DNA of 64,000 bases from NCBI RefSeq assembly GCF_026967985.1, contig NZ_JAPVBJ010000001.1, forward strand, positions 427,493 through 491,492, read 5' to 3'. Under the pieces are notes generated by a model. That model was not told where the DNA came from. It worked only from the letters and a program-made list of their open reading frames with translations, and made no database searches. This document shows, piece by piece, positions 46,826 through 55,121 of the stretch. A program made the position numbers and the translations under genes. The number at the start of each line of letters is the position of its first letter. Position 1 is the stretch's first letter. This DNA comes from Modestobacter sp. VKM Ac-2984 (GTDB lineage: Bacteria > Actinomycetota > Actinomycetes > Mycobacteriales > Geodermatophilaceae).

Positions 46826-46879
46826 GGGGTGACGTGGTCAGTCAGCCGGGGGTGACGCCAGCCAGTCCGATGTCACCCC
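46826..46879. repeat. GGGGTGAC iteron-like cluster before the AlpA-like gene
   Basis: GGGGTGAC occurs at 46826-46833 and 46849-46856 in direct orientation (23 bp apart, two helical turns) and inverted as GTCACCCC at 46872-46879. Another direct copy lies at 46273-46280 upstream of the zinc-finger gene. Likely regulator or recombination-accessory sites of the island. Confidence 0.5.
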
Positions 46880-46959
46880 AACGCTGCTGGCAGCAACCGC
46901 ACGACGCCAGCGCCTCCTCCAAGCGACCAGCTCCGCTCGTCGTCGTCCGAGGAGATGCC

Positions 46960-47154
46960 ATGACCGTTCGTCTGCTGACCACCGAGGAAGTCGCCGCCCG
47001 GTTCCGCACCAGCCCGGCCACGGTTCGCTACTGGCGTCACGTTGGCGTCGGTCCTTGCGGCATCAAGATCGGTCGTCGGGTGCTCTACGACGAGGCGGAG
47101 TGCGACCGGTGGTGGGAGACCAAGGTCGCCGGGGCGCGGCGCGGCGCCCGCTGA
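46960..47154 (+). CDS. AlpA/excisionase-family DNA-binding protein
   Basis: A 64-residue winged-helix HTH_17 protein: LLTTEEVAARFRTSPATVRYWRHVG with the two wing residues in KIGRRVLYDEAECDRWWE. In integrative elements such proteins act as excisionase (directionality factor) or integrase activators. ATG 46960 has GGAG six bases upstream. Preceded by the iteron-like cluster. Confidence 0.85.
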   Translation: MTVRLLTTEEVAARFRTSPATVRYWRHVGVGPCGIKIGRRVLYDEAECDRWWETKVAGARRGAR

Positions 47155-47308
47155 GGAGACGGAGGTCTGGGGTTTCCCGTCCGCGCAGACGCCCATTCGT
47201 CTGGCGGCTTTAGGGCGACGATGCTTGTCGCGGCAGTATGGCGTGGTCCAACTGAGGGCGTGGCTGGTCACGCTGCATGGTCTCCCCCGCCTGCTCGACG
47301 GCGTCGCG

Positions 47309-47998
47309 TCAGGAACTCGCTCCTTGAGGGGCGTGGAGGCGTCGCTGGTGGATGGATGCGGGTTTGCCGTTCCGGACGCACTTCTCCCCGGCGGCGGCTC
47401 CACACTCCGAGCAGGCGTTGGCCGTTATCGCCTTATCGCGCTCAACGCTGATTTCCTGCTTCTGCTCTGGCGTCAAATGAGGCCAGCACGCGGCGGCGCG
47501 GGTGCCGTCGGCACGATTGACCCGTTCACTGGTGCACGGTTGGCCGTAGCGCGTATGGGGGCAGGTGGGGTCCATCGACTCGGCGAGTTGGCCGTCCCTC
47601 AGCCGCCGCCGGTAGGACGTCGTGGCCCGGGCGGTGCCATTGGCTGCCCGGTCGGCCAGGCCAAGAACGTAGTGAGGTCGCTGCGGGCCACCCCATGGCT
47701 TCCCGTTGCCATAGGCGACGTCGACGGGCTGGTCCTTATCGACGACGACAGCTGCGGACTCCACCTGGAGGTAGGCCATCTGCAATGACTCGTGTAGGGC
47801 GCTGAGCGACCGCTGCACCTCGTCGAGCGCGAAGTCCCGGCCTGGGCGCTGCTCGTAGGCCGCAAGGGCATCCTCGGCTGCGGGCAGTCGATGGATGACG
47901 GCGTTGAGCTGCTTGAGCACGTCCGTCAGCTGACCGCGGGCGGTGTTGTCTGCGTCGGGCAACCGATGTCTCCCCCTCTGGTGATTCGAGCGGGCCAT
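47309..47998 (-). CDS. hypothetical protein with C-terminal zinc finger, 229 aa
   Basis: The N-terminal ~90 residues are helical (QLTDVLKQLNAVIHRLPAAEDALAAYEQ) and may form a coiled coil. A central TCPHTRYGQPCTSERVNRADGTRAAACWPHL and a C-terminal CSECGAAAGEKCVRNGKPASIHQRRL each hold Cys/His sets that could bind zinc; the last is a known small zinc-finger pattern in phage and plasmid proteins of Actinobacteria. Function unknown. Confidence 0.65.
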   Translation of the reverse strand: MARSNHQRGRHRLPDADNTARGQLTDVLKQLNAVIHRLPAAEDALAAYEQRPGRDFALDEVQRSLSALHESLQMAYLQVESAAVVVDKDQPVDVAYGNGKPWGGPQRPHYVLGLADRAANGTARATTSYRRRLRDGQLAESMDPTCPHTRYGQPCTSERVNRADGTRAAACWPHLTPEQKQEISVERDKAITANACSECGAAAGEKCVRNGKPASIHQRRLHAPQGASS

Positions 47999-48241
47999 CG
48001 CGCGTTGGGCCCACGCGGAGGCTAGTCACGTGCCCGACTGCGCTGGCGACCGAGCGCTAACGAGGCCGCTCGGCACCTAGCTGCGGACCTCGACCTGATC
48101 GGCTCGAGAGACTCCTCCGAGACGAAGGAGTCGGGACTGGCTCACCGCCCCCGACGTACGGCCGTGCCTCCCACGCCGCTCCTCCTGCGCGAACCTTCCG
48201 GGGGCCCGGGATCTGTCGCTGCGGGATGCGACAGTGTTCTC

Positions 48242-49489
48242 ATGACTGAGGACGCCGACACGCTGGAGGAGCTCTCTTTTCCGGGTGAGCTTGGGCTGGT
48301 GCGCTTCCTATCGGCCGACAGGCGCGAACTCCACGGAGTCTTGCGCGGGGGTGCGTTCTTTTTCGGGCGCGATGCTGGCGGCATACATTACGAAGTGGGT
48401 GACGTCATTTTTATTCGTCCCCGCGAAGAGGGTGGCGTAGAAGTTCGCCCCGCGCCTCCAGAATTATGGCCAAACGACTCATGGGTCGGTGTTGTCAAGT
48501 TGCGAGCCAAAGGTAAGACGGTCCTGGACACTGGCGGCCGTTGGCAATTGATTGACGATAAGGACAAGGGCGGAAACTGGCGCGTCGGTCAGACTGTTGA
48601 AGTATCTGACCGTGCAGGTGTGGTTGATGTACTGTCCGAAGAACCGCTCCGCATCGTCGACGACTCGGTTTCGGACGAAGTGATCGTCGAACTGTTCAAG
48701 CAGGACGTCTCCTCCGACCTGGACTTTGACGATTTCGGGGGACTGTCGGACGTGGTTCGACGAGCCCGCCAGTTGGTCGAGTTTCCTCTGCTCCACCGGG
48801 AAGCTCTTGCGACAATCGGAGCGCGGCCCATCAAGGGAGTGTTGTTCGTCGGCTCACCGGGAACAGGAAAGACTATGCTGGCGCGCATAATAGCGAGTCG
48901 CGCGGAGGCGACATTCTACGAGGTGAGTGGTCCACAGGTTTTCAGCAAGTGGTACGGAGAGAGTGAGCGCATACTCCGCGTGCTGTTCGCCGACGCAGCG
49001 AAGCAGGAGCGAGCAATCATTTTCTTTGATGAGATCGACTCGGTGGCGGGAAGGCGTACCAGCGAGGCGCATGAGGCGTCTCGGCGGGTGGTGGCTCAGC
49101 TTCTCACGCTTATGGACGGCTTTAACGCTGCGAACAACGTGGTCGTCATTGCAGCCACAAATCGGCCCCAAGACCTCGACGAGGCTCTCAGGAGACCGGG
49201 GCGGTTCGACTGGGAGATGCGCTTTCCTCTTCCGGACAAGTCGGCCCGCGAAGCAATATTGAGGGTCTCGTCGTCCCGTCTCGAAACTCGCGGACCTCTC
49301 TCGCACCATGTGGTGGCCGGCGAGACAGAGGGATGGTCCCCTGCGGAGTTGTCGGTTATTTGGAGCGAAGCTGCACTTTTCGCGGTCGCGGACGGGCGCG
49401 CATCGATTGTTGACGAAGACTATTTAGCCGGTTTCGAAGCTGCGGCGCAGCGTCGACGAGTCTCTGAGGGGCAGGTTGAAAAGCGGTGA
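48242..49489 (+). CDS. OB-fold + CDC48-like AAA+ ATPase
   Basis: A 415-residue single-ring ATPase. Residues about 1-180 are beta-rich with an OB-like part (WVGVVKLRAKGKTVLDTGGRW...VGQTVEVSDRAGVVDVL) as in ARC/Mpa and NfeD-type partners. The AAA+ domain (about 190-400) is of the CDC48/FtsH type: DFDDFGGLSDVVRRARQLVE, Walker A GSPGTGKT, pore loop SKWYGESERILRVLF, Walker B AIIFFDEIDSVAGRR, sensor 1 IAATNRP and Arg-finger region RRPGRFD. ATG 48242 replaces a longer in-frame reading. AT-richer than the core. GTG overlap couples it to the next gene. Confidence 0.82.
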   Translation: MTEDADTLEELSFPGELGLVRFLSADRRELHGVLRGGAFFFGRDAGGIHYEVGDVIFIRPREEGGVEVRPAPPELWPNDSWVGVVKLRAKGKTVLDTGGRWQLIDDKDKGGNWRVGQTVEVSDRAGVVDVLSEEPLRIVDDSVSDEVIVELFKQDVSSDLDFDDFGGLSDVVRRARQLVEFPLLHREALATIGARPIKGVLFVGSPGTGKTMLARIIASRAEATFYEVSGPQVFSKWYGESERILRVLFADAAKQERAIIFFDEIDSVAGRRTSEAHEASRRVVAQLLTLMDGFNAANNVVVIAATNRPQDLDEALRRPGRFDWEMRFPLPDKSAREAILRVSSSRLETRGPLSHHVVAGETEGWSPAELSVIWSEAALFAVADGRASIVDEDYLAGFEAAAQRRRVSEGQVEKR

Positions 49490-50892
49490 GTCTATGGAGT
49501 CGCTTGTTTGGGCGTGGTCGTCGCGACCGAAGAATCGCGAGGGCGGCGGAGCATGAGGATTCTCCTCTCCGCGAGTTCGTCTACGTTGACGAAGTCAGTG
49601 TCTACAGCCTACTTGCGTCGAGGCTAGGTCCGCTGGCTTCAGAGATCACTGACACACAGTCGTCTACAAGGGCCTACGGACTAACCGGTGGGATCAAGGG
49701 GGATTTGAAGGTAATCAAGGGGGAACTCGGTTCACGAATGGAGTCCACCGACTCCATTGGCAACCAAGTCCTCCGCCAAGCATCGGTGCAGACCAACTTC
49801 CGAGATCTTTTTCGACTGGAGAGGGATGGCTTTCTTCTTGGGTCGCGGGAGCTCGGGGACATCATTCCTGCGGTCGCGACCCGGCAGGCAATTTTGGACC
49901 ACAGGGATTCCCTCATCGATGAAGGGTGGCTTACCCCAGCCAGCTCGACGCACCTGGTCCGAGGGCGGTTGCTTGAGGCGGTCGTTGAACTCCAGGCGGA
50001 TCCGCTGTTTCGCTTGAGCGCGCTGGTGTCGGCGTTCTCGGACCTGTTGGACGGCGAACTGGATGCCTTCCCACAGGTAAGTCCGACAGCCTTCAGCGAC
50101 GCGTTGACCGTGAATCGCATCCTGCAGAAGTTGCTCTCCGGACTGGTGCCTTTGAAGGGCAGAGTCGTTGACTACGAGGCGCTAACGATCAACGGGGAGC
50201 CCTTCATTATCCATCGCAGCATCTCGGCGCAGTTGCCGGACGCGTCAGCCGAAGGTGGGCTAAGCCCTCTCTATATTGTAGGCGTTGCGGACGAAAGTTT
50301 GTTCTGGAAGGATATCCGGCGGATTGCCTTCACGGGAGCGGAATATCGTCTTCTTTGCAGGGTTGCCCAGTCAGGATTTGTGCAGTCCTGGACGCCGGTC
50401 AAGTTGATCGATGTCCTCAGGGAGGCCGCGCCAGAGCTCGCTGAGCAGTTGCAAAATTTCTCCGTGGTGGCTCTGGCGGCGCTGGGCCAATCTCGCCATG
50501 CTGGTGGAACACAGGCAGGCGTCGGCACCGATGAGTCAGCGGCCCTGCGGGCTTACGCATCGCTACTAGCGAAGGCTCGCGATCGAGAGATCTCTGTTGC
50601 CGAGGCAGAGGAGATTGACCGGATCTCCGGCACTTCCGTCGGTTGGATAGGCTCACTTGAATCGCGCCGTCGAGTCTTCAGACAAGTCGATTCGCTCATG
50701 GCCGAAGGTCAGCCCGCCGCCACCCCGGAGGAGGCGGTCGAGATGCGTCGCACGGCCTTAGGAGTGGCCGGTTTTGATAGTAGAGGTCAGACGATCCTCG
50801 TTCGCACGGATGGCATGCCAAGCGCCACGCCGACGGGTCTTCCAGCGCATGAGATACTGCTCGACACAGAGATTGTCGCCATCTACTGGTAA
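49486..50892 (+). CDS. DUF6414-like protein coupled to the AAA+ ATPase
   Basis: A 468-residue protein whose start overlaps the ATPase stop (GTGA). The opening REFVYVDEVSVYSLLASRLGPL, followed by a long region up to QASVQTNFRDLF, is the pattern I associate with DUF6414 proteins, which are found beside defence genes; the assignment is from memory and needs a profile search. A basic N-terminal stretch (RLFGRGRRDRRIARAAE) precedes it. No catalytic motif or membrane helix is visible. Probably the substrate, adaptor or effector of the ATPase. Confidence 0.68.
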   Translation: MSLWSRLFGRGRRDRRIARAAEHEDSPLREFVYVDEVSVYSLLASRLGPLASEITDTQSSTRAYGLTGGIKGDLKVIKGELGSRMESTDSIGNQVLRQASVQTNFRDLFRLERDGFLLGSRELGDIIPAVATRQAILDHRDSLIDEGWLTPASSTHLVRGRLLEAVVELQADPLFRLSALVSAFSDLLDGELDAFPQVSPTAFSDALTVNRILQKLLSGLVPLKGRVVDYEALTINGEPFIIHRSISAQLPDASAEGGLSPLYIVGVADESLFWKDIRRIAFTGAEYRLLCRVAQSGFVQSWTPVKLIDVLREAAPELAEQLQNFSVVALAALGQSRHAGGTQAGVGTDESAALRAYASLLAKARDREISVAEAEEIDRISGTSVGWIGSLESRRRVFRQVDSLMAEGQPAATPEEAVEMRRTALGVAGFDSRGQTILVRTDGMPSATPTGLPAHEILLDTEIVAIYW

Positions 50893-51213
50893 GTTGGCAA
50901 TTGTCTGACATTCTAACGTGCCGGCCGGCTTACCGGTCATCCCAGGCTGCGTGCAGCAGGCGACAGCCGGTTCGGCGCTTAGCGCTACGTCTCGCGGTCG
51001 GTCGACATGGGACCCCCGCTGAATGGACCCGGACGAGTGGGCGATCGGAAGACGAACCGGTTGATCGAGGAGCCGTCAACCTTCGCCACCGCGCGATGAC
51101 TCCTGACCGCCTCAGAAGGTCTGTCCCTAAGGGGCCGCTCTGGGACACCGCCCGGAGGGCGGATTCAGGGCCTGCTACATCTCGGGAGCCGTGGGAGTCC
51201 AGCGGAAATTGGC
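50893..51213. other. 321-bp stretch after the AAA+/DUF6414-like pair
   Basis: No gene supported. Frames are short and Arg/Ser/Pro-rich. No terminator with U-run is evident after the DUF6414-like gene. Confidence 0.4.
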
Positions 51214-51484
51214 TCAGCTCTCGTCGTCGACGTCCACAGTCACTACGTCCACCACATCGGCGGCAGAGCCGAGGACCAGAATGGCGGCCTGGGCCATGTC
51301 ACGTCCCACGTGAACAGCAGCGTTTGAGTCACGGGCGGGGATCGATCGTGGCGTGGAGGACGGTCTTGTCTTCGTCATCTACCCAGACGCACTGCTCGTC
51401 ATCGGGCGGCCGAATTCCATGAAGCGGTCCAGGACGGAGTCGGTCATCGGCCCCGGGGCGCGGATCGAGACGGCGACGTACCAC
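51214..51484 (-). pseudogene. frameshifted small protein of mobile-element type
   Basis: Three good coding pieces sit in successive frames: WYVAVSIRAPGPMTDSVLDR, then WVDDEDKTVLHATIDPRP, then HVGRDMAQAAILVLGSAADV to the TGA at 51214-51216. They align end to end as one small alpha/beta protein broken by at least two frameshifts, and no start remains. I recall similar proteins next to integrases in actinobacterial islands. Function unknown. Confidence 0.65.
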
Positions 51485-51654
51485 TGAGGCGTGGGGACAG
51501 TATCGAGGCCGGCGGGCTTTGACCTCGCGTGTCCCTGAGTGGGCTGCTTAGGGACACGCTGAGGCCCTGCTCGACCTGCAGCGGCGGGGGCCCAAGGGTG
51601 GCTGTCGCGGTACTGGTCGGTGTCGACCAAAGACCCCGCCCGGCAGGCAACCGG

Positions 51655-52890
51655 TCACCGGCCGAGCACTCGGGCGGCCTCGGCGCTGACCACCTGGCGG
51701 CCGAAGTAGACGTCCAAGGTCATCGAGGGGTTGGCGTGGCCGAGCTGGTCGGCCACCTGGCGCGGGGTGAAGCCGGCCTCGTCCAGGCGGGTGGCCACGG
51801 TCTTACGGAAGGTGTGCGAGGTGACCCACGACCACGGGCCCTCGGTGCAGCGAACGGGACGGCCGGTCGCCGACGTCCTCGTCGCCGGCTGGAGGCCGGT
51901 CCCGTCGCAGGCCTCGCACTCAAAGGAGTCCAGCAGCTGGCGTAGGTCTCCCGAGACGCTGTTCGGGTCGCGCAGCGTCCCGGCGAACGGCGCCGGGAAC
52001 ACCAGCTCGGTATTCGGCCGGTGGGGTGACGCAAGCCTGCGACGCACCATGTCGACCGCGAACTCCGGCACCGCAATGATCCGCCAGCCGGCGGCGGTCT
52101 TGGTCCGCGACTGGACGACCATCCCCTGCTTGGGCACCCGCACCGCGGTGGCGTTGACCTCCCACGTGCCGGCGTCCAGGTCCAGCAGCGGCCGGCCTGC
52201 GGTCTCCCCCGTCCGCAGGGCCACTGCCTCGCCGATCCGGGCGCCGGTGGCCAGCATCCAGTCGACCAGGTCCACGACGTCCAATTCGTTCGCCCGGGCA
52301 CTCCCCCGGAACAGCTCGACCAGCCGGGTGGTCTGCTCGACGGTCAGCGCCCGGGGTGCCTTCTTGGCGGTGGTGTCGATCCGGACGGTGGCGTCGCGCA
52401 CGGGGTTGGCAGCAATCGCGCCGTCGTCGATGGCGAGAGAGAACATGCCCGACAGACAGGCGCGGGCGGTCTTGGCAGCACCCGGCCCACTGCTCTTGGC
52501 GATCGCAGTGAGCGCTCGGCCGACCCGGCCGGGGGTGACCTCCTGCAGCGTCAGCTGGCCGAAGGCGGGAAGCACAGAGGTGCGGATCACCGAGCGGTAG
52601 GTGCGCTCGGTGCCGGTCGACCAGCCGTGGTCGGCGTCCAGCCACGCCTCCACCAGTGCGGACACCCGGGAACTCGCGGTGATCACCCCGGCTCCCCCGG
52701 GGCCGCGGCGGGCGGCCAGCTCGGTCTTCAGCGCCCGCTCGGCGGCAGCGCGGCTGATGCCGGTCTTGGACACCAGCCGGGTACGGCCGTCGAAGTCCCG
52801 GAACCGGGCGCGGGCCTGGACCTCACCGCTGGCCATGAGCAGGAAGCCGATCCTGCCGAACGTGCCCACCGGCAGCGGTGGTCGTCCCAT
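51655..52890 (-). CDS. int: tyrosine-type site-specific integrase
   Basis: A 411-residue recombinase. An N-terminal arm-binding region (RARFRDFDGRTRLVSKTG) is followed by a SAM-like core-binding domain (about 75-165) and a catalytic domain. Catalytic residues: Arg in ATGARIGEAVALR, Lys in QSRTKTAAGWR, His/Arg in SHTFRKTVATRLD, His in DQLGHANPSM and the nucleophile Tyr in TLDVYFGR. Between the Lys and the HxxR box is an unusual insert with CEACDGTGLQ...RCTEG, like half a zinc ribbon. It lies 79 bp from the att/tRNA-Asn boundary and should catalyse island integration and excision. Confidence 0.93.
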   Translation of the reverse strand: MGRPPLPVGTFGRIGFLLMASGEVQARARFRDFDGRTRLVSKTGISRAAAERALKTELAARRGPGGAGVITASSRVSALVEAWLDADHGWSTGTERTYRSVIRTSVLPAFGQLTLQEVTPGRVGRALTAIAKSSGPGAAKTARACLSGMFSLAIDDGAIAANPVRDATVRIDTTAKKAPRALTVEQTTRLVELFRGSARANELDVVDLVDWMLATGARIGEAVALRTGETAGRPLLDLDAGTWEVNATAVRVPKQGMVVQSRTKTAAGWRIIAVPEFAVDMVRRRLASPHRPNTELVFPAPFAGTLRDPNSVSGDLRQLLDSFECEACDGTGLQPATRTSATGRPVRCTEGPWSWVTSHTFRKTVATRLDEAGFTPRQVADQLGHANPSMTLDVYFGRQVVSAEAARVLGR

Positions 52891-52968
52891 GCGGCACCTG
52901 CCCTCATCGGTTTCCGATGAGTTGATGATGCCTGCTTCGAAGCTCCAGAGCCATAAGCCCTGGTCAGA

Positions 52969-53006
52969 GCTCCCCCGATAGGACTTGAACCTATAACCCT
53001 GCGATT
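52969..53006 (-). repeat. island end repeat (att, right) inside tRNA-Asn
   Basis: The 38-bp copy that rebuilds the 3' end of the tRNA gene; identical to 34794-34831. The crossover therefore lies within the anticodon stem/T-arm part of the tRNA. Confidence 0.93.
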
Positions 53007-53042
53007 AACAGTCGCATGCTCTGCCAATTGAGCTACGGGGGA
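52970..53042 (-). tRNA. tRNA-Asn (anticodon GTT)
   Basis: 73-nt cloverleaf: acceptor TCCCCCG/CGGGGGA, D-arm GCTC/GAGC, anticodon loop CTGTTAA, T-arm ATAGG/CCTAT around TTCAAGT, discriminator G. CCA is not encoded. Still intact because the island supplied the 3' part; its 3' flank is now island DNA. Confidence 0.95.
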
Positions 53043-53190
53043 TCGGCGGGTGGTGCCCGCGCGCCCACAGAGATTACCCCACCCCCGACCCGGCGATGGG
53101 CCGGGGGTGGCATCCGGCGGGTCGCGTCCTCGGCCACCCACCCGGGTGAAGCCGCTCAAGGCAGGCGGAGCCGGTGCCGACGCTGTCTGC

Positions 53191-54273
53191 ATGCGGGAAC
53201 TGGGCGAGCGAGCGGTGGCGCGCGTGGGCCGCCACATCGAGTGGCGCGCCGTCACGCTCCTCGCCATCTGCCTGACCGGCAGCATCCCGCTGTTCGTTGT
53301 GAGCGGCTTCCAACGCTCGGTCGGCGCGCACGCCGACGCCCGGCTCGCCGCTCTCGGCGCCTCCATCTGGGGGTGCATGGCCGGCTACGTCGCCGTCCGC
53401 CGCCGGCTGGGGCCCCGGGACGGCGCCGTCATCATCGGCGCGGCCAGCACGGTGATGATCGTCGAGGGCCTCTGCCAGCAGGAGATCACCATCCGCTGGC
53501 TGTGCGCTGCAGCGCTGGTCGTCGTGCCGGTGGCCGCCGCGATGCTGCTCCGGAGCCGGGGCGTCGCCGCCACCACGGCGGTCGCGCTGGCGGGTGTGGT
53601 CGCGATCAGCCTCACGCTGCCCACCCCGCCGCTGCTCCGGGTGTACGCCGCGCTCACGATGGTCGTCGCGGTCCTGGCCCCGATCACGGTGGTCACGCTG
53701 CTGGTCCGCCGCATGCAGGCCGCCCGCGACCTTGCCCGCACCCTGGCGGTCACCGACCCCCTGACCGGGCTGTCCAACCGCCGCGGCATCGAAGCCCGGG
53801 CCGGGTCGATCGTGGCGTCCGCCGCTGCGGCGGGCGAGCAGGTGACCGTGATGGTGCTGGACCTCGACCACTTCAAGACGGTGAACGACACCCACGGGCA
53901 CGCCGTCGGCGACCGGGTGCTGACTGGGGTGGCCGACGCGATGACCCGGATCGCCCGCGCCGACGACCTGCTCGTGCGCCTCGGCGGGGAGGAGCTGGGC
54001 TGGGTGGCCCACTTCCCCGGACCGGAGGAGGTCACCCGGGCTGCCGAGCGGCTGCACGCGGCCGTGCGTGACCGGTCGGTTCCCGACCTGCCTCCGGTGA
54101 CCGTCAGCATCGGGGTCGTGACCGCGGAACCGGCGCCCGACCAGGACCCGGTGGCAGCCGTGCTCTCCCTGCTCAGCACCGCCGACCGCGCGCTGTACGA
54201 GGCCAAGCGGGCCGGCCGCGACCGGATCGCCTACGCGCCGGGCCACCCGCGCGCGCTGAGCCCGGCGTCCTGA
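53191..54273 (+). CDS. membrane GGDEF protein (GGEEL variant)
   Basis: A 360-residue protein with six or so transmembrane helices (about 20-180), then a GGDEF domain (about 195-345): DPLTGLSNRRGIEARAGSIV, VMVLDLDHFKTVNDTHGHAVGD and the active-site loop RLGGEELGWVAHF. The loop reads GGEEL instead of GG(D/E)EF, with Leu at the last position, so diguanylate cyclase activity is plausible but not certain. No EAL domain. ATG 53191 starts just before the first helix; the 47-codon upstream extension includes tRNA flank and is not real. Confidence 0.83.
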   Translation: MRELGERAVARVGRHIEWRAVTLLAICLTGSIPLFVVSGFQRSVGAHADARLAALGASIWGCMAGYVAVRRRLGPRDGAVIIGAASTVMIVEGLCQQEITIRWLCAAALVVVPVAAAMLLRSRGVAATTAVALAGVVAISLTLPTPPLLRVYAALTMVVAVLAPITVVTLLVRRMQAARDLARTLAVTDPLTGLSNRRGIEARAGSIVASAAAAGEQVTVMVLDLDHFKTVNDTHGHAVGDRVLTGVADAMTRIARADDLLVRLGGEELGWVAHFPGPEEVTRAAERLHAAVRDRSVPDLPPVTVSIGVVTAEPAPDQDPVAAVLSLLSTADRALYEAKRAGRDRIAYAPGHPRALSPAS

Positions 54274-54340
54274 GCTCGACGGGTCGGAACCGGTCGGTGC
54301 CGGTAGCGTGATCACTTCCGCCCAACCCAGGAGGTCCCCC

Positions 54341-54553
54341 GTGGCCAAGCTGTCCTTCATCGCCGGCTTCGGCGCCGGCTACATCCTCGGCGCCAAGGCC
54401 GGTCGCGAGCGCTACGAGCAGATCCGCCGCTTCTACAACCACGCCAAGGACGACCCGCGCCTGCAGACCGCGGCCGGCATGGCCCAGGCCCGCGCCGACG
54501 CCGCCGTCGACTCGGTGAAGAACCGGCTCGGGAACGAGACCGGCAGCAACTGA
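54341..54553 (+). CDS. YtxH-like small membrane-associated protein
   Basis: A 70-residue protein starting at GTG 54341 (GGAGG six bases upstream) with glycine-zipper-like hydrophobic segment LSFIAGFGAGYILGAKAGRERYEQI followed by a basic amphipathic helix. This AGRERYEQI pattern is common in actinobacterial YtxH-type proteins of unknown role. Confidence 0.75.
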   Translation: MAKLSFIAGFGAGYILGAKAGRERYEQIRRFYNHAKDDPRLQTAAGMAQARADAAVDSVKNRLGNETGSN

Positions 54554-54560
54554 CCCCGGG

Positions 54561-55121
54561 TCAGCGGCTGGGGTCCTCGGCGTCCACCGCTGCGGCCAGG
54601 CGTTCGCGGGCGACCTGACGCGCCACCGGGTCGTCCCGGTCGGCGTCGTCGTCGAACACGACGGTCCACTCCCGCGCCGGCTGCCCGGGCACCCGGCGGG
54701 CCACCAGCAGCACCCCGCCCCCGGTGGGCAGCGGGTGCCGCTTGCTGGTGACCACCGTCCGGTCGACCCGGGCCCGCAGCACGCCCGGCAGCCCCCCGGC
54801 CTCGCGCAGCACGTGCCGCTGGGGCGCCTCGCGCGCCTGGACTCCCGGCTCGACCTCGACCAGCGGCGTGATCACGAACGTGCCGCCCGCGCCGGCCGCG
54901 CCCCACCGCGCGGTGCCGATCTGGTGCCAGGCCAGCGGGGGCGTGGCCTCGCCAGACCCGGCGGGGACGACGCGCAGCCCGCGCGAGGTGGCCACGGTCC
55001 ACCCGCCGTCGACCCGCTCCCCCCACGCCAGGACCTGCTCGTCGGCGTCCCCGGCGAGGGCGGCGCGCACCGGCTCCGGCGGGCGGGCGAACTTCGCGCG
55101 CACCCGTGCCAACAGGCTCAC
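54561..55121 (-). CDS. hypothetical protein downstream of dnaG
   Basis: A 186-residue soluble protein starting at GTG 55121, which overlaps the dnaG stop by four bases. Two-layer beta content (WGERVDGGWTVATSRGLRVV, VLRARVDRTVVTSKRHPLPTGGGVLLVARR) and a C-terminal helix. It is a recurrent actinobacterial neighbour of primase, but I know no function for it. Confidence 0.7.
   Translation of the reverse strand: MSLLARVRAKFARPPEPVRAALAGDADEQVLAWGERVDGGWTVATSRGLRVVPAGSGEATPPLAWHQIGTARWGAAGAGGTFVITPLVEVEPGVQAREAPQRHVLREAGGLPGVLRARVDRTVVTSKRHPLPTGGGVLLVARRVPGQPAREWTVVFDDDADRDDPVARQVARERLAAAVDAEDPSR

Larger units (their letters stand above)
34794..53006. mobile_element. 18.2-kb genomic island integrated at tRNA-Asn
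   Basis: Bounded by the 38-bp direct repeat; excision would release a circle of 18,175 bp. A complete tyrosine integrase lies next to the tRNA end, an AlpA-type excisionase-like gene is internal, and the base and codon use of several cargo genes (for example around 35,200-36,400 and 48,300-50,800) is visibly more AT-rich than the flanks. The cargo is defence- and toxin-like. No replication initiator, FtsK/TraB-type translocase or relaxase is recognisable, so this is not a standard actinobacterial conjugative element. Confidence 0.88.

Noticed and set aside
47042-47788. 248-codon plus-strand frame
   Set aside because: Antisense to the zinc-finger protein gene at 47309-47998, with no ribosome-binding site or domain; the AlpA-like gene explains its first part.
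50901-51422. 173-codon frame after the DUF6414-like gene
   Set aside because: Arg/Ser-rich and overlaps the better-supported minus-strand pseudogene.
34794-53006. actinobacterial integrative conjugative element (AICE)
   Set aside because: No Rep, FtsK/TraB translocase, Spd or relaxase gene is recognisable, so conjugative functions are not supported.
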